In this document: one piece after another, positions 53,952 through 63,158 of the stretch
How the letters are laid out: every line of letters starts with the position of its first letter
Numbering within the stretch: position 1 is the stretch's first letter
Source of the DNA: Bacillota bacterium
Lineage (GTDB): Bacteria; Bacillota; Clostridia; Caldicoprobacterales; Xylanivirgaceae
Direction of reading: 5' to 3'
Assembly: GCA_023621995.1 (NCBI GenBank)
Contig: JAMOAB010000060.1
Location: 1 to 64,000 of the forward strand
DNA: 64,000 nt
Notes under the pieces: model-generated
Databases searched by the model: none
The model's input: only the letters and a program-made list of their open reading frames with translations
Told to the model about the DNA's origin: nothing
Translations under genes and position numbers: made by a program

Positions 53952-54947
53952 ATGATAAGAGAAGATATGGAACGTTTAGAAGAGAGAACTCTATCGGTCC
54001 GTGCCCAACTTAGTAATAACACTAGAGGAAGGATTTATCCGCAAGATAGATGTTCCATTCGAACTGAATATCAGCGAGATAGGGATAGGATAATACATTG
54101 TAAATCCTTTAGAAGGTTAAAACACAAGACACAGGTATTTATTGCACCTGAAGGCGATCACTATAGGACAAGGCTTACACATACTCTCGAAGTATCCCAA
54201 GTTGCAAGGACAATAGCCCGTGCTCTAAGACTAAATGAGGACTTGACAGAGGCAATAGCGCTAGGGCACGATCTTGGGCATACACCATTTGGCCATTCAG
54301 GAGAAAAAATATTAAATGCTATTAAGACAGACGGCTTTAAGCATAATGAGCATAGTCTCCGTGTAGTAGATATATTAGAAGGTGAAGGTGGTTTAAATCT
54401 TACATGGGAAACAAGGGATGGTATATTGAATCACCCAAAGGAGAGTACACCATGCACACTTGAAGGACAAGTAGTAAACATAAGTGATAGAATAGCCTAT
54501 ATAAATCATGATATCGACGATGCCATTAGGGCAGGCATCATAGACGCAACTGACCTACCTAAGGATTGTATAGATATATTAGGAGATACCCATGGAAGGC
54601 GTATCCACAATATGGTAGTAGATGTGGTGTCTAGTAGCACAGGTAAGGAATACATTCAGATGAGTAGAGAAGTTGAAGAGGCAACTGAAAAATTACGTTC
54701 ATTTATGTTTGATAGAGTTTATATGAATGAAAAGTCTAAAAGGGAAGAAAAAAAGGCCATGCATATAATAGAACAGCTATTTAACTATTTTATAAGACAT
54801 ATTGACGAACTGCCTGATGAATATTTAAATTTCATAGAGAGCTATGGTGTAGAACAGGTAGTATGTGACTATGTTGCAGGTATGACTGATAGGTATGCCA
54901 TTAAATTATATGAGAGTATATTTGTCCCAGGTTTTCATATATTATAG
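53952..54947 (+). CDS. dgt: Deoxyguanosinetriphosphate triphosphohydrolase-like protein
   Basis: The 331-residue HD-superfamily protein has the dNTPase N-terminal segment [21 protein letters not shown], then [15 protein letters not shown] and the HD pair in [14 protein letters not shown] near residue 100. [13 protein letters not shown] lies near 180. It hydrolyses dNTPs to nucleoside and triphosphate. It commonly precedes dnaG in Clostridia. TAGGTGATAT precedes the ATG. Confidence 0.92.
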   Translation: MIREDMERLEERTLSVRAQLSNNTRGRIYPQDRCSIRTEYQRDRDRIIHCKSFRRLKHKTQVFIAPEGDHYRTRLTHTLEVSQVARTIARALRLNEDLTEAIALGHDLGHTPFGHSGEKILNAIKTDGFKHNEHSLRVVDILEGEGGLNLTWETRDGILNHPKESTPCTLEGQVVNISDRIAYINHDIDDAIRAGIIDATDLPKDCIDILGDTHGRRIHNMVVDVVSSSTGKEYIQMSREVEEATEKLRSFMFDRVYMNEKSKREEKKAMHIIEQLFNYFIRHIDELPDEYLNFIESYGVEQVVCDYVAGMTDRYAIKLYESIFVPGFHIL

Positions 54948-54974
54948 AGTGATATAAGTAAAATTAATAAAAAA

Positions 54975-55004
54975 GAAGGAAAATAAGGGGTATATGTCGA
55001 ATAA
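54975..55004 (+). promoter_or_regulatory. Sigma-H-like promoter 1 upstream of dnaG-rpoD
   Basis: GAAGGAAAA (54975-54983), a 12-bp spacer and GTCGAATAA (54996-55004) match the sigma-H pattern RnAGGAwWW / RnnGAATww at every defined position. The transcript would have a leader of about 220 nt. Confidence 0.55.
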
Positions 55005-55170
55005 TATATAACTTGTACGCCATTTTATTATATATCTTATTCAAGTCCCGTATAAAAAATAGGAATCTATGGGATTGAGTAAATTTATCGATAACTCCAG
55101 GTGATTTATTTATAATATGGGTGTTAGTTATCTATTGAGATAATTTGTTTTAAATAGCCAGTGCTAAAAA

Positions 55171-55199
55171 GAAGGAAGATTGAACAATTTGTCGAATAG
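55171..55199 (+). promoter_or_regulatory. Sigma-H-like promoter 2 with overlapping Spo0A box, upstream of dnaG-rpoD
   Basis: GAAGGAAGA (55171-55179), an 11-bp spacer and GTCGAATAG (55191-55199) match the sigma-H pattern with a mismatch in the outer W positions. TTTGTCGAA at 55188-55196 fits the Spo0A box TTTGTCRAA exactly and covers the -10. Transcription would start about 20-25 nt before dnaG. Confidence 0.55.
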
Positions 55200-55230
55200 T
55201 ATATATTACGGGTAAAAGTCAGGTGAGTGT

Positions 55231-57054
55231 ATGGCTAGATTTCTTCCTGAAGATTTTATAGAAGAGGTTCGGATGCAAAACGATATTGTAGACGTCATAT
55301 CCGAATACCTAGTACTAAAACCTAGTGGAAAGGGTTTTTTTGCCCTATGTCCTTTTCATAGCGAAAAGACTGCATCTTTCCATGTATATCCAGAAAAACA
55401 AATATATCATTGCTTTGGATGTGGTGTTGGAGGCAATGTTTTTTCATTTATAATGGCAATAGAAAATATTGGTTTTGTAGATGCAGTTAAGATGTTGGCA
55501 GAGCGAGTAGGTATGCACCTGCCTGAAACCTACGATTCTGACCAATATGAAGCGATAAAATCTCGTAATGAGGTCATATATGCAATTAATACCCAGGCAG
55601 CAAGGTATTACCATAATATGCTCATATCTAAGAAGGGAGAATGGGCCCTTAAATATCTCTTGGATAGAGGATTAGATATGCGAACTATAAGAATATTTGG
55701 CTTAGGGTTTGCACCAGATGGTTGGAATAATATAAGGGACTATCTCCTTGAGAAGGGCTTTGAAGAGAAACTGCTCATAGAGTCTGGGATTATTGTAGCA
55801 CGTAAGGGGAGCGTATACGATCGTTTTAGAAATCGTATCATGTTTCCCATAATAAATCAAAGTGGTTATGTAGTAGGGTTTGGCGGTAGGGTCATGGATG
55901 ATAGCGTACCTAAATACTTAAATACGTCTGAAAGCCCTGTCTTCAATAAGAGTAATGTCTTATTTGGACTTAATCTTGCTAAAAAAGAGCGGCCCCTTAC
56001 CCATATTATAATAGTAGAAGGATATATGGATGTCATTACTCTTTATAGATATGGCTATCATAATGCAGTAGCCTCATTGGGTACAGCTTTGACGCCGGAG
56101 CAGGCAGGCCTCATAAGAAGATATGCCGGAGAGGCAATTATAGCATATGACGGGGATACAGCTGGGCAACAGGCGGCCCTAAGAGCTATTGGCGTATTAA
56201 CAAAGGCTGGTTGTGATGTGAAAGTTGCAAAATTTCCTAAGGGCTCAGATCCAGATGATATTCTAAGGGAATATGGTAAGAGTTATTTTGATAAACTACT
56301 TAAAGAGGCAGTATCGTCTATAGATTTCAAATTAGATATACTACAGAGAGATTATGACCTCACTGATGAAGAGGAAAGGGTAAAGTATGCTATAGAGGCA
56401 GCTAGAATATTGTCTGAAGTGGAGAACATTCTAGAAAGGGATGTGCATATAAGGCGTTTAGAGGATATTACTGGCTTTAGGGCTGAACTTATATATAGAC
56501 AGATAGATATAATAAAGTCTAAAAACAGGGATATAAGTGTAAAAAGGACTAATCTTGGCAATAATAGGCATACTAGTTTAAATATTAGCAATAAATCAAA
56601 ATCCTCTCATATAATAGCTGAAAGAGGTCTTATAAACCTTATGGCACAGAATGAGAAAATAGCAAGAGAGGTAATGGAAAGATTAAAAGACTATAGCTTT
56701 CAACTGGATATACATCAAGAAATTGTCAGCATTATAGACAGAATATTACAAGACAATAAAGAGTTGAATATAGCACAGGTATTTAACTATGTGCACGATG
56801 CTGAAAAAATTCAGCAAATGATAGAGATATTTAGCGTGCAAAATGAGTATGATAATATGGGTAAGTATATAGATGATTGCATAAAAACTTTGAAAGAATA
56901 TAAATTAAAAGAAGATTGGAAGAATATCCAAGCTAAGCTTGCTGATATGGAGAAGAGTACAACATACGATATAGAAGAACATCGACAGCTATTAGAAAAG
57001 GCCCAAGAACTGAATAGGCAAATTTTAGTCCTTGAAAGGGAAAGGAGGGAATAG
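55231..57054 (+). CDS. dnaG: DNA primase
   Basis: The 607-residue primase has the CHC2 zinc-binding domain ([13 protein letters not shown] at residue 41 and [15 protein letters not shown] near 60). The Toprim catalytic core has [14 protein letters not shown] near 263 and [15 protein letters not shown] near 307. A C-terminal DnaB-interaction domain follows. It makes RNA primers at the fork. CAGGTGAG precedes the ATG. rpoD follows 4 nt later, so the two form the classical macromolecular-synthesis operon; rpsU is encoded elsewhere (41623). Confidence 0.96.
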   Translation: MARFLPEDFIEEVRMQNDIVDVISEYLVLKPSGKGFFALCPFHSEKTASFHVYPEKQIYHCFGCGVGGNVFSFIMAIENIGFVDAVKMLAERVGMHLPETYDSDQYEAIKSRNEVIYAINTQAARYYHNMLISKKGEWALKYLLDRGLDMRTIRIFGLGFAPDGWNNIRDYLLEKGFEEKLLIESGIIVARKGSVYDRFRNRIMFPIINQSGYVVGFGGRVMDDSVPKYLNTSESPVFNKSNVLFGLNLAKKERPLTHIIIVEGYMDVITLYRYGYHNAVASLGTALTPEQAGLIRRYAGEAIIAYDGDTAGQQAALRAIGVLTKAGCDVKVAKFPKGSDPDDILREYGKSYFDKLLKEAVSSIDFKLDILQRDYDLTDEEERVKYAIEAARILSEVENILERDVHIRRLEDITGFRAELIYRQIDIIKSKNRDISVKRTNLGNNRHTSLNISNKSKSSHIIAERGLINLMAQNEKIAREVMERLKDYSFQLDIHQEIVSIIDRILQDNKELNIAQVFNYVHDAEKIQQMIEIFSVQNEYDNMGKYIDDCIKTLKEYKLKEDWKNIQAKLADMEKSTTYDIEEHRQLLEKAQELNRQILVLERERRE

Positions 57055-57058
57055 CCCT

Positions 57059-58123
57059 GTGAATAACGGAGAAATGAAAAAAAATAAAGTGAAAGAACTT
57101 ATTGAAAAGGGAAAACAAAAGGGCGTATTGACATATAAAGAGATCATGGACATGCTAGAGGACATAGACTTAGAGCCCGATCAAATAGAAAAGATATATG
57201 AAGCGTTAGAGGCACTTGACATAGATGTTATTGATGACGGTGCTTTAGAAGAAGAGGATGATGATAAAGATGATGTGGAGATACCTGATGGGGTAAGTGT
57301 AGATGATCCCGTTAGAATGTATTTAAAGGAAATTGGTAAAGTACCACTGCTTACAGCAGAAGAAGAGGTGGAGCTAGCAAAGAGAATGGAGCAAGGCGAT
57401 GAAGAGGCCAAAAAACAGCTTATAGAGGCAAACTTAAGGCTAGTTGTGAGTATTGCTAAGAGATATGTGGGCAGAGGTATGTTATTCTTAGATTTGATAC
57501 AAGAAGGTAATCTAGGGCTTATAAAGGCAGTAGAAAAGTTTGACTATAGAAAGGGCTATAAGTTTAGCACATATGCTACATGGTGGATACGGCAAGCCAT
57601 AACTAGAGCAATAGCTGATCAGGCAAGGACCATACGTATTCCTGTTCATATGGTTGAAACCATAAATAAAATGGTAAGGGTATCAAGGCAGCTAGTGCAG
57701 GAGAAGGGACGGGATCCATTGCCTGAAGAGATTGCAGCAGAGATGGGTATATCCGAGGAAAAGGTGAGGGAAATTATGAAAATAGCTCAAGATCCTGTAT
57801 CTTTAGAGACACCCATTGGAGAAGAAGAAGATAGCCATTTGGGAGACTTTATACCAGATGAAGAGGCACTAGCTCCGGCAGACGCAGCTGCATATATCCT
57901 TTTAAAGGAACAACTGGTAGATGTATTAGATACACTTACACCTAGGGAAGAGAAAGTTTTAAGACTTCGCTTTGGTCTTGATGATGGTAGAGCTAGAACA
58001 TTGGAAGAGGTAGGGAAAGAATTTGATGTTACACGTGAGCGTATAAGGCAGATAGAGGCAAAGGCCTTAAGAAAGCTAAGACATCCTAGCCGAAGCAAAA
58101 AATTAAAAGATTATCTTGATTAA
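57059..58123 (+). CDS. rpoD: RNA polymerase primary sigma factor SigA/RpoD
   Basis: The 354-residue sigma-70 has region 1.1, an acidic stretch (EEEDDDKDD near 62), region 1.2 [16 protein letters not shown], region 2 with [17 protein letters not shown] near 173, and region 3. Region 4 has [17 protein letters not shown] and [17 protein letters not shown]. It directs housekeeping transcription. The start is GTG 57059, 9 nt after AAGGAGGG; ATG 57074 after GGAGAA is an alternative. It is downstream of dnaG and possibly of two sigma-H-like promoters. Confidence 0.96.
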   Translation: MNNGEMKKNKVKELIEKGKQKGVLTYKEIMDMLEDIDLEPDQIEKIYEALEALDIDVIDDGALEEEDDDKDDVEIPDGVSVDDPVRMYLKEIGKVPLLTAEEEVELAKRMEQGDEEAKKQLIEANLRLVVSIAKRYVGRGMLFLDLIQEGNLGLIKAVEKFDYRKGYKFSTYATWWIRQAITRAIADQARTIRIPVHMVETINKMVRVSRQLVQEKGRDPLPEEIAAEMGISEEKVREIMKIAQDPVSLETPIGEEEDSHLGDFIPDEEALAPADAAAYILLKEQLVDVLDTLTPREEKVLRLRFGLDDGRARTLEEVGKEFDVTRERIRQIEAKALRKLRHPSRSKKLKDYLD

Positions 58124-58146
58124 AGGCAGCTTTTTATAGCTGCCTT
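58123..58146. terminator. Terminator between convergent rpoD and uppP
   Basis: AAGGCAGC (58123-58130) pairs with GCTGCCTT (58139-58146), starting at the last base of the rpoD stop codon. ATCTTTTTATTTT follows. Confidence 0.85.
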
Positions 58147-58164
58147 ATCTTTTTATTTTCCATA

Positions 58165-58953
58165 TTAAAATATTATATGAAGAAAAAATTGGTCTACAAG
58201 TACAAACCCGCCTAGAGCTATTACATAATAGGCAAAACCTTTTAGGTTGCCCTTTGTAAGCACTTTGAGCATTGAGTTTATGGCAAAGAAACCCGATAGT
58301 GTAGCAGCTATGGTGCCTGCAATCATGGGACCTACAAAACCAGGTGTCTGTACTGCCCTGACTAGATCATCCATCTGAAACACAATAGAACCTAGTATGG
58401 CAGGTATGGACATCAAAAATGAGAAACGAGCTGCAAATTTTCTATCCAATTTTTGACTTAGTGCACCTGCTATTGTCATTCCTGAACGGGATATGGCCGG
58501 AAATATGGCAATACCCTGTGCAGTACCAATGATTATGGCATCCTTGAGTTTCATTGATTCTATATCCTTATGCCCAGATTCCCCCATTTCAACTAGCATC
58601 AATATGAGGCCTGTTATTATAAAACCAAATCCTAGCGTAGACGCCGTTGAAAAAGCTGTTGCCACATAGTCTTTCAGCAAAAGTGCAATGATCACAGTAG
58701 GAATGGTAGCTACAACTATGTACATGGGTAATTTGCTAAAAGGTCTTTTCACCATAGCCACAATGTCTTTCCAAAATACACCGATAACTGCAATCAGTGT
58801 ACCTACGTGGAGCATTGTGTCTAGTAGGAGTATACTTTCATCTTCTATTCCAAATATCTTTTGTACAAGTACAAGGTGTCCAGAGCTACTCACTGGTAAA
58901 AATTCTGTGAGTCCTTGTACAATTCCTAGTATTATTGCTTTTAAAATGCTAAT
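58165..58953 (-). CDS. uppP: Undecaprenyl-diphosphatase UppP (BacA)
   Basis: The 262-residue integral membrane phosphatase recycles undecaprenyl diphosphate and gives bacitracin tolerance. Motifs are ILGIVQGLTEFLPVSSSGHL at the N-terminus and AISRSGMTIAGAL near 155. The first canonical start (GTG 58893) would cut off the first helix and part of the catalytic motif. In frame upstream, ATT at 58953-58951 follows GGGAGGT by 7 nt and gives xSILKAIILGIVQ, the normal family beginning. I therefore annotate an ATT start. Confidence 0.88.
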   Translation of the reverse strand: MSILKAIILGIVQGLTEFLPVSSSGHLVLVQKIFGIEDESILLLDTMLHVGTLIAVIGVFWKDIVAMVKRPFSKLPMYIVVATIPTVIIALLLKDYVATAFSTASTLGFGFIITGLILMLVEMGESGHKDIESMKLKDAIIIGTAQGIAIFPAISRSGMTIAGALSQKLDRKFAARFSFLMSIPAILGSIVFQMDDLVRAVQTPGFVGPMIAGTIAATLSGFFAINSMLKVLTKGNLKGFAYYVIALGGFVLVDQFFLHIIF

Positions 58954-59283
58954 TGCTATTACCTCCCTTTTAAATAGTTAATCTTTATGCATTTTATCAT
59001 AAAAGGCTAAAAAAATAAACAATAAGCTTGTTTTGAAGTGAGTATTTTCGTAGTTTCAACTTCAAAACTCCTTCCTTTTTTAGAACTTATATGCTAAAGT
59101 TATACTAACAAAAAATAGATTAGGGAATATTGTAGTAGCTAGTAGTATTTTCTCAATACGATACATTATACTATAATATGTTGTATAATGTACAATGAAG
59201 CCTCTATAATTTGTCTAGATCCATGTACCAATATTTTCAGTATTGAACTTTATCTATTATAAGACTAGGAGATGAAGAGAGTA
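58954..59283. other. Divergent intergenic region between uppP and the DUF218 gene
   Basis: It is AT-rich with no coding frame. It holds a 10-bp inverted repeat, GTTTTGAAGT (59030-59039) with ACTTCAAAAC (59059-59068), followed on the plus side by CTCCTTCCTTTTTT. The repeat could be a shared operator or a terminator. TATAAT-like hexamers near 59170-59210 may belong to the plus-strand gene. Confidence 0.45.
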
Positions 59284-59868
59284 ATGGCCAAGGGGATTAA
59301 GATTTTATTAATTATCATAATGATAGCTACTGTTGTCACATTGATATTAGGCATAGATATAAAATTATTTGGTAAAAGAGCTATTCCAGAGAGGTCTGAC
59401 TGTATAATAGTTCTTGGATGTAGTGTATATGGAACTACACCTAGCCCCTTCTTAGCAGGTAGATTGCAACATGCTGAGCTCCTCTATAGGCAAGGGTATG
59501 CTAACTACATAATAGTATCTGGAGGTCAGGGAGCAGGCGAGCTCATAAGTGAAGCAGAGGCTATGAAGAACTATCTTATAGAGCGTGGTATAGATAGTGA
59601 TCGAATAATAATAGAGAATAGGTCTACGTCTACATATGAAAATTTGGCATATTCCAAGGAGAAGATGGTGGAATTTGCCCTCAGCGATGCCATAATTGTA
59701 TCTAATAAGTTTCATCTAAGAAGGGCTTCATATATAGCAAAAAAATTAGAAATACCATCTACCTATTCTGGAGTATATCTAGAGGCCCATAAATATAGTG
59801 AGCGTTCAGGTTTTCTTAGGGAAATACCTGCCCTCATATTTACTATAATAAAACTTTTTTTAAAATAG
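59284..59868 (+). CDS. DUF218 / YdcF-SanA family membrane protein
   Basis: The 194-residue protein has an N-terminal membrane helix (about 6-24) and an extracytoplasmic DUF218 domain. The domain shows DCIIVLGCSVYG near residue 38, the VSGGQGAGE loop near 79, and TSTYENLAYSKEKM near 118. SanA/YdcF-like proteins affect envelope integrity or vancomycin sensitivity in other bacteria; the biochemical role is unclear. AGGAG abuts ATG 59272, so ATG 59284 is preferred. Its neighbour uppP is also an envelope gene. Confidence 0.82.
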   Translation: MAKGIKILLIIIMIATVVTLILGIDIKLFGKRAIPERSDCIIVLGCSVYGTTPSPFLAGRLQHAELLYRQGYANYIIVSGGQGAGELISEAEAMKNYLIERGIDSDRIIIENRSTSTYENLAYSKEKMVEFALSDAIIVSNKFHLRRASYIAKKLEIPSTYSGVYLEAHKYSERSGFLREIPALIFTIIKLFLK

Positions 59869-59871
59869 GTA

Positions 59872-59900
59872 TTGACGAAATTCATATAACATTGTATAAT
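59872..59900 (+). promoter_or_regulatory. Sigma-A promoter of the tRNA gene
   Basis: TTGACG (59872-59877) and TATAAT (59895-59900) are 17 bp apart, 20 nt before the mature tRNA end. Confidence 0.8.
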
Positions 59901-59920
59901 ATACTTCGTCAGTTACACGA

Positions 59921-59997
59921 GGGCCTTTAGCTCAGTTGGTTAGAGCAACCGGCTCATAACCGGTTGGTCCGGGGTTCGAGTCCCTGAAGGCCCACCA
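59921..59997 (+). tRNA. tRNA with anticodon CAU, probably tRNA-Ile2 (lysidine type) rather than tRNA-Met
   Basis: A complete 77-nt cloverleaf with encoded CCA. The acceptor stem is GGGCCTT/AAGGCCC, the D-arm AGCTCAGTTGGTTAGAGC, the anticodon CAT at 59955-59957 in loop CTCATAA, and the T-arm GGTTCGAGTCC. The C4-G69 and C5-G68 pairs and the CTCATAA loop fit tRNA-Ile2, whose C34 is changed to lysidine by TilS. Initiator tRNA is excluded by the paired 1-72 end. Simple anticodon-based calls would say tRNA-Met. Confidence 0.9.
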
Positions 59998-60015
59998 ATC
60001 TATATAATATAGGCG

Positions 60016-60038
60016 AAAGGTACCATTTCGGTACCTTT
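60016..60038 (+). terminator. Terminator after the tRNA gene
   Basis: AAAGGTACC (60016-60024) pairs with GGTACCTTT (60030-60038), followed by TTTTTATA. Confidence 0.9.
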
Positions 60039-60073
60039 TTTTATATCTAATTCATTCAAAGGGGAGTGATTGT

Positions 60074-60778
60074 ATGGCAAACCTAAGTAGACTGGATGCA
60101 ATTCTCAGTTGTGTACCTAGCTCCCATACAGTTGCAGATATTGGCACCGATCATGGCTATGTACCCGTTAACCTTATAAAAAAGAATATAGCAGAGTATG
60201 TAATAGCTACAGATATTAGTTCTTCATCCCTTGCCAAGGCAGAAACTCTCATAGAGATGAAGGGTATGGGGGATAGGATATCTACCCGTGTAGGATATGG
60301 ACTTTCTATTTTAAAGCCAGATGAAGTAGACACTGCTATAATAGCAGGATTGGGTGGAGTGCTTATATCTGAGATATTGGAAAAGGATAGATTGATAGCT
60401 GGTACTATAGATACGTTCATTCTTCAGCCAATGAAATGGAGGAGGCTACTTAGGGAATATCTTCTAAATAATGGCTATACTATAGTAGATGAAGTATTGG
60501 TTAAAGAAAGTATAAGCAGATATTATGTTATAATGGTAGTAAAGCATGGTAAGGAAAAGGTAAAAGACGACCTAGATTACTATTTGGGTAGGCGCCTTAT
60601 AGAGAAGAAAGATCCACTATTACCAGGCTATATATTACACAATATCAAAAGAAGACAGGATATTCTTGACAACTTAAGGTATGGCAAACCCAATTTAGAG
60701 ACCCAAAGAAAGCAATTTAAATTAAAAGAAGAAATAGAAAAACTTAAGGAGGTGTATGAGAATGTCTGTACAGATTAG
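60074..60778 (+). CDS. trmK: tRNA (adenine(22)-N(1))-methyltransferase TrmK
   Basis: The 234-residue Rossmann methyltransferase starts ANLSRLDAILSCVP and has the SAM motif VADIGTDHGYVPVNL near residue 19. TAIIAGLGGVLISEIL lies near 95 (usually GMGG) and ILQPMKWRRLLREYL near 116. A C-terminal coiled coil follows. It methylates A22 of tRNA. GGGGAGTG precedes the ATG. It overlaps the Nif3 gene by 17 nt, as expected of the rpoD-trmK-nif3 group, though rpoD is separated here. Confidence 0.92.
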   Translation: MANLSRLDAILSCVPSSHTVADIGTDHGYVPVNLIKKNIAEYVIATDISSSSLAKAETLIEMKGMGDRISTRVGYGLSILKPDEVDTAIIAGLGGVLISEILEKDRLIAGTIDTFILQPMKWRRLLREYLLNNGYTIVDEVLVKESISRYYVIMVVKHGKEKVKDDLDYYLGRRLIEKKDPLLPGYILHNIKRRQDILDNLRYGKPNLETQRKQFKLKEEIEKLKEVYENVCTD

Positions 60779-61880
60779 GGATATTATAGCTATAATGGAG
60801 AAAATAGCTCCCACTAGTTTTGCCGAGGATTGGGATAATGTAGGTCTATTGGTAGGAGATGGGAACGGAGAAGTTAATAGGATATTAGTGACACTAGATG
60901 TTACTAGTAGTATTGTGAAGGAAGCTATTGAAAGAGAAGTAGATATGATAATATCCCACCATCCTATTATATTTAGTCCGCTTAAATCTATGGGGCAAAA
61001 TCTTGAAGATAGGAATATACTGTATCCCCTTATACAAAAGGATATTGCGGTCTACTGTGCCCATACAAATCTAGACAAGGCAAAGGGTGGTGTAGACGAT
61101 ACTTTAGCTGATATATTGGGGCTTCAAAATATGGAGATTTTGATAGGAGAAGAGGGTGAGAGATATTTTAAGCTGGTGGTGTTTGTACCTAGGGGATATG
61201 AAGAACAGGTAATGAATGTTCTAAGCAATAAGGGTGCAGGTTTTATAGGGAACTACAGCCATTGTACTTTTCAAGCTAAGGGTATGGGAACATTTAAACC
61301 ATTAGAGGGCACAAATCCCTTCATAGGTAGCCAAGGAGTAGTAGAGAAGGTGGAGGAGATTAGGCTAGAGACTGTTGTACCCGAGAGTATTGTCTATGAT
61401 GTGGTAGATGGCATGATAGATGTACACCCCTACGAGGAAGTTGCATATGATCTATATCCATTGGCTACTCCTACCGGTGAGATAGGGCTAGGACGAGTGG
61501 GGAAAATAGATAGGATTATGACGGTAGAGGAATTTGCTAGGAGAGTCAAGGAAGTATTAAAACTAGAAAATGTGCGTATAATAGGGGATAGGGGTAAAAT
61601 GATAGAGACAGTGGTGAGTTGTGCCGGCGCAGGTGGAGATTTTGTTCGTCAAGCGGTAGATGCGGGAGGAGATGTATTTGTAACAGGTGAAATAAAATAT
61701 CATCAGGCCCTTTTAGCTTTAGAGCTTGGGCTTCCTATTATTGAATTAGGCCATTACGAGACCGAAAGGCCAGCTATGGAGGTATTAATTAATCATTTAC
61801 AAAAGAAGTTTAATGCTTTACAATATAAAGTAGAGGTATTGTCTTCCAGTACACAACACGAATTGGTTGTAAATATATAG
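60762..61880 (+). CDS. Nif3-like dinuclear metal center hexameric protein (YqfO family)
   Basis: The 372-residue protein has the two Nif3 halves with metal ligands in MIISHHPIIFSPLKS near residue 62, HTNLDKAKGG near 105, and ELGHYETERPAMEVL near 335. A PII-like insert lies between them (about 130-230), as in YqfO. Members bind two metals; some act as GTP cyclohydrolase-like hydrolases. ATG 60762 lies 9 nt after AAGGAGG; ATG 60756 is only 3 nt from it. Confidence 0.92.
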   Translation: MSVQIRDIIAIMEKIAPTSFAEDWDNVGLLVGDGNGEVNRILVTLDVTSSIVKEAIEREVDMIISHHPIIFSPLKSMGQNLEDRNILYPLIQKDIAVYCAHTNLDKAKGGVDDTLADILGLQNMEILIGEEGERYFKLVVFVPRGYEEQVMNVLSNKGAGFIGNYSHCTFQAKGMGTFKPLEGTNPFIGSQGVVEKVEEIRLETVVPESIVYDVVDGMIDVHPYEEVAYDLYPLATPTGEIGLGRVGKIDRIMTVEEFARRVKEVLKLENVRIIGDRGKMIETVVSCAGAGGDFVRQAVDAGGDVFVTGEIKYHQALLALELGLPIIELGHYETERPAMEVLINHLQKKFNALQYKVEVLSSSTQHELVVNI

Positions 61881-61900
61881 GAATAAGTTTATCTTATTCC
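61880..61900 (+). terminator. Terminator after the Nif3 gene
   Basis: GGAATAAG (61880-61887) pairs with CTTATTCC (61893-61900), followed by TTTTT. Confidence 0.85.
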
Positions 61901-61973
61901 TTTTTGCTACCTTCAGATATAATAGTCGTGTTTGTGAACAAATATTAGAGGGTGCAGGAAGGAGGAGTGGACA

Positions 61974-62705
61974 ATGGGACAATTAGATTTACTTTGGGAA
62001 TACCAAGAGCTAGAAAGACTAATGGACGGATATAAACATGAAAAAAACAGTCTACCGATGCGAAAAGAACTCAGAAAACTCCAAAAATATCTAATAGATC
62101 AACAGAACCAATTGATTAAATTTGATGAAGAAGCCAATAAAAAGAATAATAAACTCAATAAAATATACCATGAATATGATAATATTGTAAATAGTCTCAG
62201 AATAGATCAGGAAAAGATAGCAGAAGGTAGCATTAAAAATCTAAAACAAGTCGAGCAATTAGAAAAAAATGCCCAAATCCTTAAGGAGAAAGCCATTAAA
62301 AAAGAAGAAGAACTCAAAAAACTGAGAGAAGAGATAGAAGAATTTAGCAAGATTGTAAAGGAAGTAGGAATACGTATTTCAAAGGCAAAAAAGGAGTATA
62401 CAAAGGTAAAAGTCGAATATGATAGACAGGCCGGAGATATACAGAAGAAATATGATGAGGCAAAGAGCAAGAAAAATGATCTAAAACAAAAGATAGATAA
62501 AAAGTTACTATCAAAATACAATGAATTGAAAAACAATCATGACGAACCTATATCACTTGTGACCAGCCATTATTGTTGCAGTGGATGTAATATGCAATTA
62601 GCTTCATTGGCAATACAAAACTTAAAGGAAGGTAGCCATATAATAGAATGTGAAAATTGTGGAAGGCTACTGTATGTAAAAAGAGAGGAAACTCAAGTTT
62701 CCTAG
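61974..62705 (+). CDS. C4-type zinc-ribbon protein with long coiled coil
   Basis: The 243-residue protein is mostly a Lys/Glu-rich coiled coil (about 20-195) followed by a zinc ribbon with CCSGC near 202 and CENCG near 225. It matches the CT398-like zinc-ribbon family. In Clostridia it follows nif3 and precedes rnpB, as here. A role with nucleic acids is inferred from fold and context only. GGAGGAGTGG precedes the ATG. Confidence 0.87.
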   Translation: MGQLDLLWEYQELERLMDGYKHEKNSLPMRKELRKLQKYLIDQQNQLIKFDEEANKKNNKLNKIYHEYDNIVNSLRIDQEKIAEGSIKNLKQVEQLEKNAQILKEKAIKKEEELKKLREEIEEFSKIVKEVGIRISKAKKEYTKVKVEYDRQAGDIQKKYDEAKSKKNDLKQKIDKKLLSKYNELKNNHDEPISLVTSHYCCSGCNMQLASLAIQNLKEGSHIIECENCGRLLYVKREETQVS

Positions 62706-62722
62706 ATGCCAATATCCACCAT

Positions 62723-62751
62723 TTGACAGCTTTTATGTAGTGTGATAATAT
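62723..62751 (+). promoter_or_regulatory. Sigma-A promoter of rnpB
   Basis: TTGACA (62723-62728) and TAATAT (62746-62751) are 17 bp apart, about 22 nt before the rnpB P1 helix. Confidence 0.7.
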
Positions 62752-62773
62752 GTATTTTCCACGTTGATATTTA

Positions 62774-63117
62774 GCGAGTAAGCCGAATGATCGCGGTTGC
62801 CAAACTGGGCAACTGAGGAAAGTCCGAGCTCCGTAGGGCAGGGTGCTGGGCAACTCCCAGTGGAGGTGACTCCAAGGATAGTGCAACAGAAAGATACCGC
62901 CTGTAATTTGCAGGTAAGGGTGGAAAGGTGAGGTAAGAGCTCACCAGCGTCCAGGCGACTGGATAGGCTATGTAAACCCCATCTGGAGCAAGACCGAATA
63001 AGGACTTTAATGTGGTGGCCCGCCACGTCCGGGTAAAGGTCGCTTGAGCCTGCTGGCAACAGTAGAGCCTAGATAGATGATCATTCTTGACAGAACTCGG
63101 CTTACAGGCTTACTCGC
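62774..63117 (+). ncRNA. rnpB: RNase P RNA (class A)
   Basis: The 344-nt RNA is closed by P1, GCGAGTAAGCC (62774-62784) with GGCTTACTCGC (63107-63117). It carries the universal core GAGGAAAGTCCGAGCTCC near 62815, ACAGAAAGATACCGCC near 62886, and GGTAAGGGTGGAAAGGTG. These features and the GGTAAGAGCTCACC segment are class A. Bacilli use class B, so this supports a clostridial origin. It is the catalytic RNA that trims tRNA 5' ends. Confidence 0.97.
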
Positions 63118-63125
63118 TACCCCCT

Positions 63126-63158
63126 AATAAACATCAGTCTTTTAGGCTGATGTTTATT
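63126..63158 (+). terminator. Terminator after rnpB
   Basis: AATAAACATCAG (63126-63137) pairs with CTGATGTTTATT (63147-63158), followed by GTTATTTTA. Confidence 0.85.
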
